Below are positions 1 to 6,742 of a stretch of 9,733 nt of DNA, piece after piece. Location: contig NZ_JAVKCQ010000029.1 of assembly GCF_040222615.1 (NCBI RefSeq), forward strand, positions 1 to 9,733, written 5' to 3'. Within the stretch, counting starts at the first letter, position 1, and each line of letters begins with the position of its first letter. The notes below the pieces were generated by a model that did no database searches, had not been told where the DNA came from, and saw nothing but the letters and a program-made list of their open reading frames with translations. The stretch is from Haliea sp040222615. GTDB lineage: Bacteria; Pseudomonadota; Gammaproteobacteria; Pseudomonadales; Halieaceae. A program made the translations under genes and the position numbers.

Positions 1-1663
1 CATCCACATCGGCCTTGGGCAGGAAATCCACCTTGGGCACCAACACCACGACCGCCAGCACCGAGAAACCCAGAATCACTGCAATCCAGCGGATTCGGGC
101 GCGATCCGTGACAGTATGCCGGTCAATCCAGTCCGCCAGCCGGACCCAGAAACGCCGCAAAGGGTCCGCCGGTACCTCGGTCAGTGCGGCGTGTGCCGTG
201 GCCATGGGCAGCACCGTCAACGACACCAGCAGAGACATCAGAACCGCGGCCGAAAGCGTGATCGCCAGGTCCTTGAACAGCTGGCCCTCAAGGCCCTCGA
301 GGAAAATGATGGGCACGAAAATGGCCACGGTGGTCAGGGTCGACGACAGCAGGGCCGGCGCCACCTCGCGGGCACCCGCCTCCGCCGCGTCACGCCGTCC
401 CATGCCCTGCTGGCCGAGGCGCACAATATTTTCCTGCACCACGATGGAAGCATCCATGGACAGCCCGACCGCGAACGCCAGCCCGGCGAGCGAAATCACG
501 TTCAGGCTGTGGCCGGTAAACTGCAGCGCCAGGAACGCTCCCATCAGCGACAGGGGAATACTCAAGGCAATGACCAGCGTGGCGCGCATGACCCGGAGGA
601 AAAAGAACAGTACCAGGCTGGACAGCACCAAGCCCAGCAGCAGGTTGCTCTGTACCAGGGCGATCGCCCGACGGATGTGCAGCGAGGAATCGAAGCTCAG
701 CTCCAGGGTCAGCCCCTCGGCGGCAAGTGGCCCGTTATTCAGCTCGGCAATCACCTCCTTGAGCGAATCGAGCAACTCCACGGTATTGGCACCGTTGCTG
801 CGATTCAAGCGGATGTAGTAGGACGGGTGGCCATTGCGCCGGGAGAAGCTGTTGCGCTTCATGAATCCCGCCTCCACCGAGGCCACGTCCCGCAGGTAGA
901 CCGGTTGTTCATTGCGCCAGCCGACGACCAGGTCACCGAGCTGGTCAATGCCGTAACTGCCAGCGATACGGACCGTATACTGGCGCCGGCCGACATCGGC
1001 AAAACCACCGGACACATTGGTTGCGCGGCGCAGGGCGCGAGTCACATCGTCGACAGCAACACCCATGCCCGCAAGCCGGTGGGGATCGATGTTCACCGCA
1101 ATCTCACGCTCGCGGCGCGATTGCAGACTGACCTCCGCAACACCGGGCACCCGCGCCAGTCGCGGCTCAACGAGCGTGGTCACCAGGTCTTCGTAGGCGG
1201 TGACATCGGTGTCGATATCGTCGGCGCGAAACAGCTGCAGCGTGGCGGCAGCGTTACTACCTGTGGTCCCGGCCCCGGCGCGGACAATCGGTTCATCCGC
1301 GTCAGCGGGCAGCGGCGGCGCCTGATTGAGATTGGTGATGACGTCGATCAGCCCCTGTTGCATGTCCCAGCCGATCTCGAAGTTGAGTTCGATGTAGCCC
1401 TGGTCGCGGGCGATCGAACTCACCATGCTGGTCACACCCTGGATATTGGCGAGGACGCGCTCCTGGCCCTGGATGATCTGTTCCTCGATCTCCTCGGGAG
1501 CCGCGGCGCGCCAGCCGGTGAAAATAAAGATACGCGGAGGAGACAGTTCGGGAAGCAGCTGTATCGGCAGACGATAGATGGCCAGTGCACCGAAACCCAG
1601 TACCAACATGGCGGCGACAAGCGTCGCTGCGGGATTGCGCACGGCAAGCTGTATTATGTTCAC
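1..1663 (-). CDS. RND efflux transporter permease (AcrB/HAE1-like), N-terminal part, cut by window edge
   Basis: This gene encodes the N-terminal 554 residues of an inner-membrane, proton-driven RND exporter; full-length relatives have about 1000-1050 residues. The reading frame is open from GTG at 1663 to the left edge. Visible in order: TM1 (about residues 12-30), the conserved segment RLPIQLLPELSPP (31-43), a large periplasmic porter region (about 45-335), TM2-TM6 (about 338-490), and TM7 (about 527-543) followed by KVDFLPKADVD. The TM4 motif reads GLSMDASIVVQEN. The first proton-relay Asp is present (D404), but the second Asp of the usual DD pair is Ala, as in single-Asp RND proteins such as CusA. 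GTG is chosen because the next ATG (codon 19) would cut TM1 and because AGGGGG sits 7 bases upstream. No membrane-fusion protein gene precedes it, so an adaptor, if linked, lies beyond the left edge. The substrate cannot be told. The RND family is certain; the HAE1 subfamily is likely. Confidence 0.93.
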   Translation of the reverse strand, partial: MNIIQLAVRNPAATLVAAMLVLGFGALAIYRLPIQLLPELSPPRIFIFTGWRAAAPEEIEEQIIQGQERVLANIQGVTSMVSSIARDQGYIELNFEIGWDMQQGLIDVITNLNQAPPLPADADEPIVRAGAGTTGSNAAATLQLFRADDIDTDVTAYEDLVTTLVEPRLARVPGVAEVSLQSRREREIAVNIDPHRLAGMGVAVDDVTRALRRATNVSGGFADVGRRQYTVRIAGSYGIDQLGDLVVGWRNEQPVYLRDVASVEAGFMKRNSFSRRNGHPSYYIRLNRSNGANTVELLDSLKEVIAELNNGPLAAEGLTLELSFDSSLHIRRAIALVQSNLLLGLVLSSLVLFFFLRVMRATLVIALSIPLSLMGAFLALQFTGHSLNVISLAGLAFAVGLSMDASIVVQENIVRLGQQGMGRRDAAEAGAREVAPALLSSTLTTVAIFVPIIFLEGLEGQLFKDLAITLSAAVLMSLLVSLTVLPMATAHAALTEVPADPLRRFWVRLADWIDRHTVTDRARIRWIAVILGFSVLAVVVLVPKVDFLPKADVD

Positions 1664-1670
1664 GGTGTCG

Positions 1671-1676
1671 CCCCCT
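1671..1676 (-). promoter_or_regulatory. Ribosome binding site deciding the GTG start of the RND gene
   Basis: On the minus strand AGGGGG lies 7 bases before GTG at 1663-1661. This spacing supports the non-ATG start, which is also the one that keeps the first membrane helix intact. Confidence 0.6.
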
Positions 1677-1698
1677 GCGAAACCGGACTTTGCTTCTC

Positions 1699-1727
1699 AG
1701 TATAGCCGCGCCAGCTGCAGCTGTTCA
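1699..1727 (-). promoter_or_regulatory. Putative sigma-70 promoter for the RND gene
   Basis: On the minus strand TGAACA (1727-1722) and TATACT (1704-1699) are separated by 17 bases. They match TTGACA at 4 of 6 positions and TATAAT at 5 of 6. Transcription would begin near 1691, giving a leader of about 28 bases before the GTG start. The site lies in the 85-base gap after the amidohydrolase stop codon and suggests the pump can be transcribed separately from the upstream cluster. The call rests on consensus match and spacing only. Confidence 0.45.
1712..1723. repeat. 12-bp perfect palindrome inside the RND promoter
   Basis: CAGCTGCAGCTG is its own reverse complement. It overlaps the last two bases of the proposed -35 box and fills most of the spacer, a common place for a repressor operator. 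It could also be chance in GC-rich DNA. No regulator gene is next to it in this window. Confidence 0.3.
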
Positions 1728-1748
1728 GGTTATTTCTTCACAGGGCCG

Positions 1749-3503
1749 TCAATTCGTCTCCCCCGCCCGGTAAACCACTTCGCCGTCAAACAGGGTCATT
1801 TGCACCGTCGTGCTGTTGATGTCCTCGACAGGAATGCGGTAGAGATCCTGATTCAGCAGCACCAGGTCCGCCCGTTTGCCAACCTCGATGCTGCCGACAA
1901 GCTTTTCCTGATGCATTAACCAGGCCGCGTCCCGGGTGTAGGCCGCGAGCATGGTGTCCAGGGTGACGGCCTCTTGCGCATTGAGGGTGCCCGGCACCAG
2001 GCTGTCGGGGTCCTGGCGGCGCAGCGCGGTCTCGATGGCATCGAGGGGGTTCACCGATGATACCGACCAGTCGCTGCCGCCGACGATACGTGCGCCCGCC
2101 TGCTGCAGGCTGTGTACCGGATACATGCGATTCACCCGCTCGGCGCCGACCGCAGGCAGATTGATCTCGGTAATGTAGCTGTCCGGATAGGCCCACAGCG
2201 CCTGGAAGGTGGTGCTGACATTGAGCCGGGCAAAACGCGGGAAGTCATCGGGATGAACAAGCTGCAGATGCGCGATATGGTGCCGGTTATCGAGCTCACC
2301 GTTGCGCTCACGGGCCGCCTCGAAAGCGTCCAGCGCGGTGCGTACGCCGCGATCGCCTATGGCATGGACATGAACCTGCAGGCCCATGGCGTCAAAGCGG
2401 GTGACGATATCCTTGAGCTCCTCCGGATCAAAGTTGATTTCACCACTGTGGGGATGTTCACCGAGATAGGGTGTCACCAGTGCCGCTGTCTCGCCCTCCA
2501 GCACGCCGTCGACAAACAGCTTTACCGCATCGGTATTGAGACGCTCGCCGGCATACTCGCCGCGCCGAGCCAGCACTGCCGCGAATTCCTCGCCGGGGTG
2601 CTGGCTGAAGGTTCCGTGAGTCAGAGAAGTGCGCACCCGCGCCTGTAGTTCACCGGCAGCGGCGAGGGACCGATAGGCGCGCCAGTGCTGCTCGCCAACC
2701 GCCGCGTCGATAAACGAGGTGATTCCCTTGCTGTGCATGAAATGCAGGGCTGCCCGCAGGGCGGCGATATCATCTTCGGGCGTGGCCTTGGGCAGCAGGT
2801 CGCTCACCAGCGCCTGAGCGGTTTCCCGCAGCGTACCGGTCGCCTCACCGGTAGCGGGATCGCGCTCGATCACCCCCTGCGGCGGGTTGGGCGTGTCCGG
2901 GGTGATGCCGGCCAGCGCCAGGGCAGCGGAATTCACCCAGGCGGAGTGTCCGTCGGCGGCCGCAAGGAAAACCGGGCGCTGGGGAAACAAAGCGTCCAGT
3001 GAAGCCTTGTGCGGGTTGCCGCCCGGGAACAGCCCCAGATTGAAATCCAGGCCGACCAGCCAACCCTGCTCCCCATCAGCGGCACAGTCCTGCAGCCCGT
3101 CCAGGATTTCCTGTTCCGACCCGGCGTCACTGAGGGAACAGCCGAGCAGCGCAGCACCCGAGGACAGCGGGTGCACATGCGCATCGTGCAGCCCCGGCAG
3201 CAGCATGCCCTGCCCGGCGTCTATCAACCGGGTATGCCCGGCGACGAACTCCGCGGTCGATGTGTCATCCCCCACCGCCACGATTACGCCGTCGGCGACA
3301 GCAACGCTGGTGGCATGGGGTTGTTGCGGATTCTGGGTGTAGACCCGAGCGTTGCGAATCACCAGATCTGCCGCCAGCGCGGAATCCGGCTGTGCCGGGC
3401 CGGCCGCCGGAGTCGAATCCGGTTGCCGCTCGCAGGACGCGAGCATTCCGGCCCCGAGTACAACAACAGCAGCGGCGAAGAAACCAGCCCTTGTTCCGCT
3501 CAT
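1749..3503 (-). CDS. Lipoprotein amidohydrolase, YtcJ/Amidohydro_3 type
   Basis: A predicted metal-dependent hydrolase of 584 residues, probably acting on amide or other C-N bonds. The substrate cannot be inferred. The N-terminus is a lipoprotein signal: a hydrophobic run (about residues 8-20), then LASC with the lipidated Cys at about 24. The residue after Cys is Glu, not Asp, which fits outer-membrane sorting, so the enzyme should face the periplasm or the surface. Family motifs in order: DLVIRNARVYT (N-terminal beta-sandwich); GLHDAHVHPLS with metal-binding His109 and His111; AVKLFVDGVLEG with Lys328, the usual carboxylated metal bridge of YtcJ-like proteins; VHVHAIGDRG (His378, His380); IAHLQLVHPDD (His412); GGSDW (Asp478); and the closing segment GKRADLVLLNQD. 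All expected metal ligands are present, so it looks active. It is the last gene of the minus-strand cluster, 22 bases after the small zinc-ribbon gene. ATG at 3503 is preferred over an in-frame TTG at 3506 because of ribosome-site spacing. Confidence 0.9.
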   Translation of the reverse strand: MSGTRAGFFAAAVVVLGAGMLASCERQPDSTPAAGPAQPDSALAADLVIRNARVYTQNPQQPHATSVAVADGVIVAVGDDTSTAEFVAGHTRLIDAGQGMLLPGLHDAHVHPLSSGAALLGCSLSDAGSEQEILDGLQDCAADGEQGWLVGLDFNLGLFPGGNPHKASLDALFPQRPVFLAAADGHSAWVNSAALALAGITPDTPNPPQGVIERDPATGEATGTLRETAQALVSDLLPKATPEDDIAALRAALHFMHSKGITSFIDAAVGEQHWRAYRSLAAAGELQARVRTSLTHGTFSQHPGEEFAAVLARRGEYAGERLNTDAVKLFVDGVLEGETAALVTPYLGEHPHSGEINFDPEELKDIVTRFDAMGLQVHVHAIGDRGVRTALDAFEAARERNGELDNRHHIAHLQLVHPDDFPRFARLNVSTTFQALWAYPDSYITEINLPAVGAERVNRMYPVHSLQQAGARIVGGSDWSVSSVNPLDAIETALRRQDPDSLVPGTLNAQEAVTLDTMLAAYTRDAAWLMHQEKLVGSIEVGKRADLVLLNQDLYRIPVEDINSTTVQMTLFDGEVVYRAGETN

Positions 3504-3510
3504 CAATCGA

Positions 3511-3516
3511 TCTCCT
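3511..3516 (-). promoter_or_regulatory. Ribosome binding site of the amidohydrolase gene
   Basis: AGGAGA on the minus strand lies 7 bases before ATG at 3503 but only 4 bases before the in-frame TTG at 3506. The spacing favours the ATG start. The site is inside the 22-base gap after the preceding gene, so the amidohydrolase can start translation on its own. Confidence 0.65.
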
Positions 3517-3525
3517 GTCGGGATA

Positions 3526-3711
3526 TCAGTGTGCCTTTACTTTTTGCTGTCCACAGCGAACGCAGCGGTAGACGGTTACCAGCTTGCCCTGCTTCACATC
3601 AAACTGCTTCGCCTTGTCCACTTCCCATTTGTGGTGGCCGTGGCGACACAGGGTCTTGCCCTTGTGCTTCTCCTGCAGGGACGGTTTGCGGAAAGGCAGG
3701 ATATCAGCCAT
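3526..3711 (-). CDS. Small conserved Cys/His zinc-ribbon-like protein of unknown function
   Basis: A 61-residue basic protein, probably cytoplasmic, with no signal peptide or membrane segment. It has one Cys/His knuckle near the middle (C22-R-H-G-H-H, with His at 24, 26 and 27) and a CxxC knuckle near the C-terminus (C50, C53), which together could bind one zinc ion as a small zinc ribbon. The N-terminus MADILPFRKPS resembles short uncharacterised gammaproteobacterial proteins as I recall them. The segment DVKQGKLVTVYRC reads like two beta-strands leading into the second knuckle. Its start is 3 bases after the glpK stop codon with no strong ribosome site, so translation is probably coupled to glpK. 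The Cys/His spacing, the operon position and a composition like its neighbours argue that it is a real gene. Function unknown: a nucleic-acid or protein-binding zinc protein is possible. Confidence 0.8.
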   Translation of the reverse strand: MADILPFRKPSLQEKHKGKTLCRHGHHKWEVDKAKQFDVKQGKLVTVYRCVRCGQQKVKAH

Positions 3712-3714
3712 GGA

Positions 3715-5202
3715 TCAAAGCAGCGTGCGCGCCAGGGCAGCCTGCCAGGAGACCTGTCGCTGGCGCCTCGCAGTGGCTGACATCTTCACCCTGAACTCCT
3801 GATCCACAGCCCATATCTTGCGAATGTCGCCGATGCCGGACCACAGCCCCACACCCAGCCCCGCCAGGTAACAGGCCCCGGCCACGGTGGTCTCGATAAC
3901 CTGCGGCCGAATCAGCTTGCGGCCCAGAACATCCGCCTGTATCTGCAGCAGCAGGTCATTGGCAGCCGCGCCACCGTCGACCCGCAGGGGGCGCATGCGC
4001 TTGCCCAGGTCCCGCTCCATGGCCAGCAGGATATCCGCGTTCTGTAGCGCCATGGCATCGAGGGTGGCCCTGGCAATATGGCCGCGCTCGGTGCCACGGG
4101 TGAGCCCGCTCAGGTTGCCGCGGGCGTCCGGCGCCCAGTGTGGAGCGCCGAGGCCCGTCAGTGCCGGCACAAACTCCACGCCATCGGCATCTGCCACCGT
4201 GCGCGCCAGCGCTTCCACATCGGCGGAGCGCTTGATGATCTGCAGGCCGTCCCGCAGCCACTGCACGGCGGCGCCGCAGACAAAGGCACCGCCTTCCAGC
4301 GCGTAGACCGGCTTGCCCTCCCCCAGCTGCCAGGCGGCTGTCGTGAGCAGGCCGGAGCGGGACTGCAACAGCTCGGAGCCGGTGTTCATCAGGATGAAGG
4401 AGCCGGTGCCGAAGGTGCACTTGGCATCGCCGGCGGTAAAACAGGCCTGGCCAAACAGGGCCGCCTGCTGGTCGCCCGCCACGCCGGCAATGGGGATGCC
4501 GTCCGGCAAGCCAGAAATGCCGCGGGTATGGGCAAGCACTGCGCTGGAGGGAACAATGTTCGGCAAGATGCCCTCTGGCACCTCGAACAGGTCCATCAGT
4601 TCCTTGTCCCAGCTCAACCGACGCAGGTTCATCAGTGAAGTGCGCGAGGCATTGGACACATCGCTGACATGGGCGGCGCCGCCGCTGAGCTGCCAGATGA
4701 GGTAGCTGTCAATGGTGCCAGCTGCCACCTGACCGGCCTTCAGCTTGCGGGCGATACCGGGGGTGTTCTGCAGCAGCCAGCGAAACTTGCTGGCGGAAAA
4801 ATAAGGGTCCAGCACCAGGCCGGACTTGCGCTTGACCAGTTTCTCGTGACCAGCAGCCTTGAGCGTTTCGCAGAACTCGGTGGTGCGCCGGCACTGCCAG
4901 ACGATGGCGCGGTTCAGCGGCTCGCCACTCCCCCGGTCCCAGAGCAGGGAAGTCTCACGCTGGTTGGTAATGCCGATGGCGGCGATATCCCCGGGCTTGC
5001 ACAGGCGCCTGCGCAGCACGGCGCGAATGCCGCGTTGCACCGTACTCCAGATATCCGCAGCGTCGTGTTCCACCCAGCCAGGCCGGGGGTAGTGCTGGGG
5101 GAACTCGATGTTGACGCTGGTCCGGAGCTGGCCCCGATCATCCATCAGGGCAACCGTGGTACCGGTAGTGCCCTGATCGATGGCAAGGATAAAGGCACCC
5201 AT
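3715..5202 (-). CDS. glpK: Glycerol kinase
   Basis: ATP-dependent phosphorylation of glycerol to sn-glycerol 3-phosphate in the cytoplasm. The product is 495 residues, the normal size for this FGGY-family kinase. Motifs in order: LAIDQGTTGTTVAL (6-19, phosphate-binding), PGWVEHDAADIW (41-52), GITNQRETSLLW with glycerol-binding Arg82 and Glu83, AIVWQCRRT (99-107), DPYFSASK with Tyr134, GVAGDQQAALFG with catalytic Asp244, FGTGSFILMNTG (264-275), LTGLGAPHW, and LRVDGGAAAND. All substrate residues known from E. coli GlpK are present. The loop that binds the inhibitor fructose 1,6-bisphosphate in E. coli is not conserved: GLPDG (231-235) replaces GGKGGTR, and the key Arg is Gly. The frame is open further upstream, to 5418, but that part only mirrors the aldehyde dehydrogenase gene. 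ATG at 5202 gives the canonical N-terminus one base after the previous stop codon (TGATATG), indicating translational coupling. No glpF, glpD or glpR is in the window. Confidence 0.96.
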   Translation of the reverse strand: MGAFILAIDQGTTGTTVALMDDRGQLRTSVNIEFPQHYPRPGWVEHDAADIWSTVQRGIRAVLRRRLCKPGDIAAIGITNQRETSLLWDRGSGEPLNRAIVWQCRRTTEFCETLKAAGHEKLVKRKSGLVLDPYFSASKFRWLLQNTPGIARKLKAGQVAAGTIDSYLIWQLSGGAAHVSDVSNASRTSLMNLRRLSWDKELMDLFEVPEGILPNIVPSSAVLAHTRGISGLPDGIPIAGVAGDQQAALFGQACFTAGDAKCTFGTGSFILMNTGSELLQSRSGLLTTAAWQLGEGKPVYALEGGAFVCGAAVQWLRDGLQIIKRSADVEALARTVADADGVEFVPALTGLGAPHWAPDARGNLSGLTRGTERGHIARATLDAMALQNADILLAMERDLGKRMRPLRVDGGAAANDLLLQIQADVLGRKLIRPQVIETTVAGACYLAGLGVGLWSGIGDIRKIWAVDQEFRVKMSATARRQRQVSWQAALARTLL

Positions 5203-5203
5203 A

Positions 5204-6631
5204 TCAGGTGCCGTAGCCCTCAATGGCCTTGATCTCGAGGAAATCAGTGAAGCCGTGGGCACCCCACTCGCGGCCGTTGCCGGACTGCTTGTAGCCGCCG
5301 AAGGGCACGTTGTAGCCGCCGCTGGCGCCGTTGATGTGGACGTTGCCGGCGCGGATCCGGGACGCGACCCGGCGCGCATGCTCCATGTTGCCACTCTGTA
5401 TATAGCCCGCCAGGCCATAGGGGGTGTCGTTGGCGATGCGGATGGCCTCGTCCTCGCTGTCGTAGGGAATCATCACCAGCACCGGGCCGAATATCTCCTC
5501 GCGGGCGATGGTCATCTCGTTGTTGGCCTCGGAGAACACGGTCGGGCGGACAAAATAGCCCTTGCTGATACCCTCTGGACGCCCGGGACCGCCGCAGACC
5601 AGCTTGGCGCCCTCGGCGATGCCCTGTTCAATCAGCGCCTGGATCTTGTTGAACTGCAGCTCCGATACCACCGGACCCATGGTAGTGGCGTCATTGGCGG
5701 GATCTCCCACCACGACCTTGGCGGTCACTCTCGCGGCAATGGCCTCGGCCTCCGCCAACCGCGCCCGGGGCACCAGCATGCGCGAGGGCGCATTGCAGGA
5801 CTGGCCGGTATTGGTGTACATGTGCAGTACACCCCGGGTCACCGCCTTTTCCAGGTCGGCGTCATCGAGGATTATATTGGGGGACTTGCCGCCCAACTCC
5901 TGGGTGACGCGCTTTACCGTCGGCGCGGCATTCTGGGCCACCAGCGACCCGGCGCGGGTCGAACCGGTGAAGGACATCATGTCCACGCCCGGATGTTTGG
6001 ACAGGGCCGTGCCCACCGTGGGGCCGTCGCCATTGACGAGGTTGAACACGCCCGCCGGCACTCCCGCCTCATGCATGATTTTGGCAAACAGATAACCCGA
6101 CAGGGGTGCGACCTCCGATGGCTTCAGGATCATCGTACAACCGACCGCCAGAGCCGGCGCCACCTTGCAGCCAATCTGGTTCACCGGCCAGTTCCAGGGA
6201 GTGATCAGGCCGCAGACACCGATCGGCTCCTTGAATACCCGGTGCTCACCCAGATCCTCCTCGAAGGAGAAAGCGCGCAATACCCGCAGCGCCTCCTGCA
6301 GGTGGCCGAGGCCGGCGTGGGCCTGGGCCGCTACCGCCAGGGATTTCGGCGCGCCCATTTCCTCGCGAATGGCGTCGGCCATGTCGTTGTAATATTTCTC
6401 ATAGGTCGCCACGCAGCGCTCCAGCACCGCGATGCGCTCCTCGCGACTGCTGTAGCCCCAGGTCTCAAAGGCGGTGCGGGCAGCGGCCACGGCGCGGTCG
6501 ACGTCTTCCTCGGAGCCCAGTGAAATGTGGGCGCAAACTTCCTCGGTGGCCGGGTTGATCACGTCGTGGGGGTTGGGCCTGGCCGGATCGACCCATTCGC
6601 CGTTGATGTAAAACTGCAGGTATTCACGCAT
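5204..6631 (-). CDS. NAD(P)-dependent aldehyde dehydrogenase
   Basis: Oxidises an aldehyde to the carboxylic acid in the cytoplasm. The product is 475 residues, full length for the ALDH superfamily. Visible in order: INGEWVDP near the N-terminus; GLITPWNWP with the oxyanion Asn147; MILKPSEVAPLSG with cofactor-binding Lys170; FTGSTRAG (221-228); QELGGKSPN with general base Glu245; NTGQSCNAPSR with catalytic Cys279; EEIFGPVL with Glu379; and NVPFGGYKQSGNGRE near the C-terminus. All catalytic residues are intact. The overall sequence reminds me of the ALDH group containing Rhodococcus CddD (6-oxolauric acid dehydrogenase type), which would suit the monooxygenase across the divergent promoter. 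That subgroup is from memory and uncertain. ATG at 6631 is supported by GGAG 7 bases upstream. It is the first gene of the cluster ALDH-glpK-zinc ribbon-amidohydrolase and diverges from the acyl-CoA dehydrogenase gene. Confidence 0.94.
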   Translation of the reverse strand: MREYLQFYINGEWVDPARPNPHDVINPATEEVCAHISLGSEEDVDRAVAAARTAFETWGYSSREERIAVLERCVATYEKYYNDMADAIREEMGAPKSLAVAAQAHAGLGHLQEALRVLRAFSFEEDLGEHRVFKEPIGVCGLITPWNWPVNQIGCKVAPALAVGCTMILKPSEVAPLSGYLFAKIMHEAGVPAGVFNLVNGDGPTVGTALSKHPGVDMMSFTGSTRAGSLVAQNAAPTVKRVTQELGGKSPNIILDDADLEKAVTRGVLHMYTNTGQSCNAPSRMLVPRARLAEAEAIAARVTAKVVVGDPANDATTMGPVVSELQFNKIQALIEQGIAEGAKLVCGGPGRPEGISKGYFVRPTVFSEANNEMTIAREEIFGPVLVMIPYDSEDEAIRIANDTPYGLAGYIQSGNMEHARRVASRIRAGNVHINGASGGYNVPFGGYKQSGNGREWGAHGFTDFLEIKAIEGYGT

Positions 6632-6666
6632 GTGTGCTCTCCAGCAACTGATTATCGGTGGCCGCT

Positions 6667-6675
6667 AGTGTAGCA
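6667..6675 (-). promoter_or_regulatory. Putative extended -10 promoter element for the ALDH-glpK cluster
   Basis: On the minus strand TGCTACACT is an extended -10 box (TGn plus TACACT, 4 of 6 matches to TATAAT). The -35 position is poor (GTGGCC) and overlaps the inverted repeat at 6684-6698. A second candidate, GATAAT at 6656-6651, would leave a very short leader. Weak, consensus-only call. For the opposite strand the best -10 candidate is TATCAT at 6709-6714, without a recognisable -35. Confidence 0.3.
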
Positions 6676-6683
6676 CCGCCCGT

Positions 6684-6698
6684 GTGGTCGGCCACCAC
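6684..6698. promoter_or_regulatory. 15-bp inverted repeat in the divergent intergenic region, candidate operator
   Basis: GTGGT-CGGCC-ACCAC has perfect 5-bp arms around a 5-base centre and lies near the middle of the 111 bases between two divergent operons. The TGGT/ACCA half-sites resemble operators of FadR-subfamily GntR regulators, but those usually have a 3-base centre, so the resemblance is loose. It covers the -35 region of the proposed minus-strand promoter, so one bound regulator could affect both directions. Confidence 0.35.
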
Positions 6699-6742
6699 CC
6701 CATAGGGTTATCATTGCGCCTCGACAAAGCCGGAGATACCCC

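Noticed and set aside
116..1705. Long plus-strand open frame of 529 codons
   Set aside because: It lies antisense to the RND gene, whose frame shows continuous family motifs and membrane helices. The plus-strand product is rich in Gln, His and Arg with no domain, typical of a GC-rich shadow frame.
3504..3506. TTG start for the amidohydrolase
   Set aside because: The ATG one codon later has better spacing (7 bases) from AGGAGA. The difference is only one residue.
5203..5418. N-terminal extension of glycerol kinase
   Set aside because: The extra 72 residues are low-complexity Ala/Ser/Thr/Arg and overlap the aldehyde dehydrogenase coding region. The canonical GlpK N-terminus begins at 5202.
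5180..6523. Long plus-strand open frame of 447 codons
   Set aside because: It is antisense to the aldehyde dehydrogenase gene, which has all catalytic motifs. The product is Gly/His/Arg-rich without a recognisable fold.
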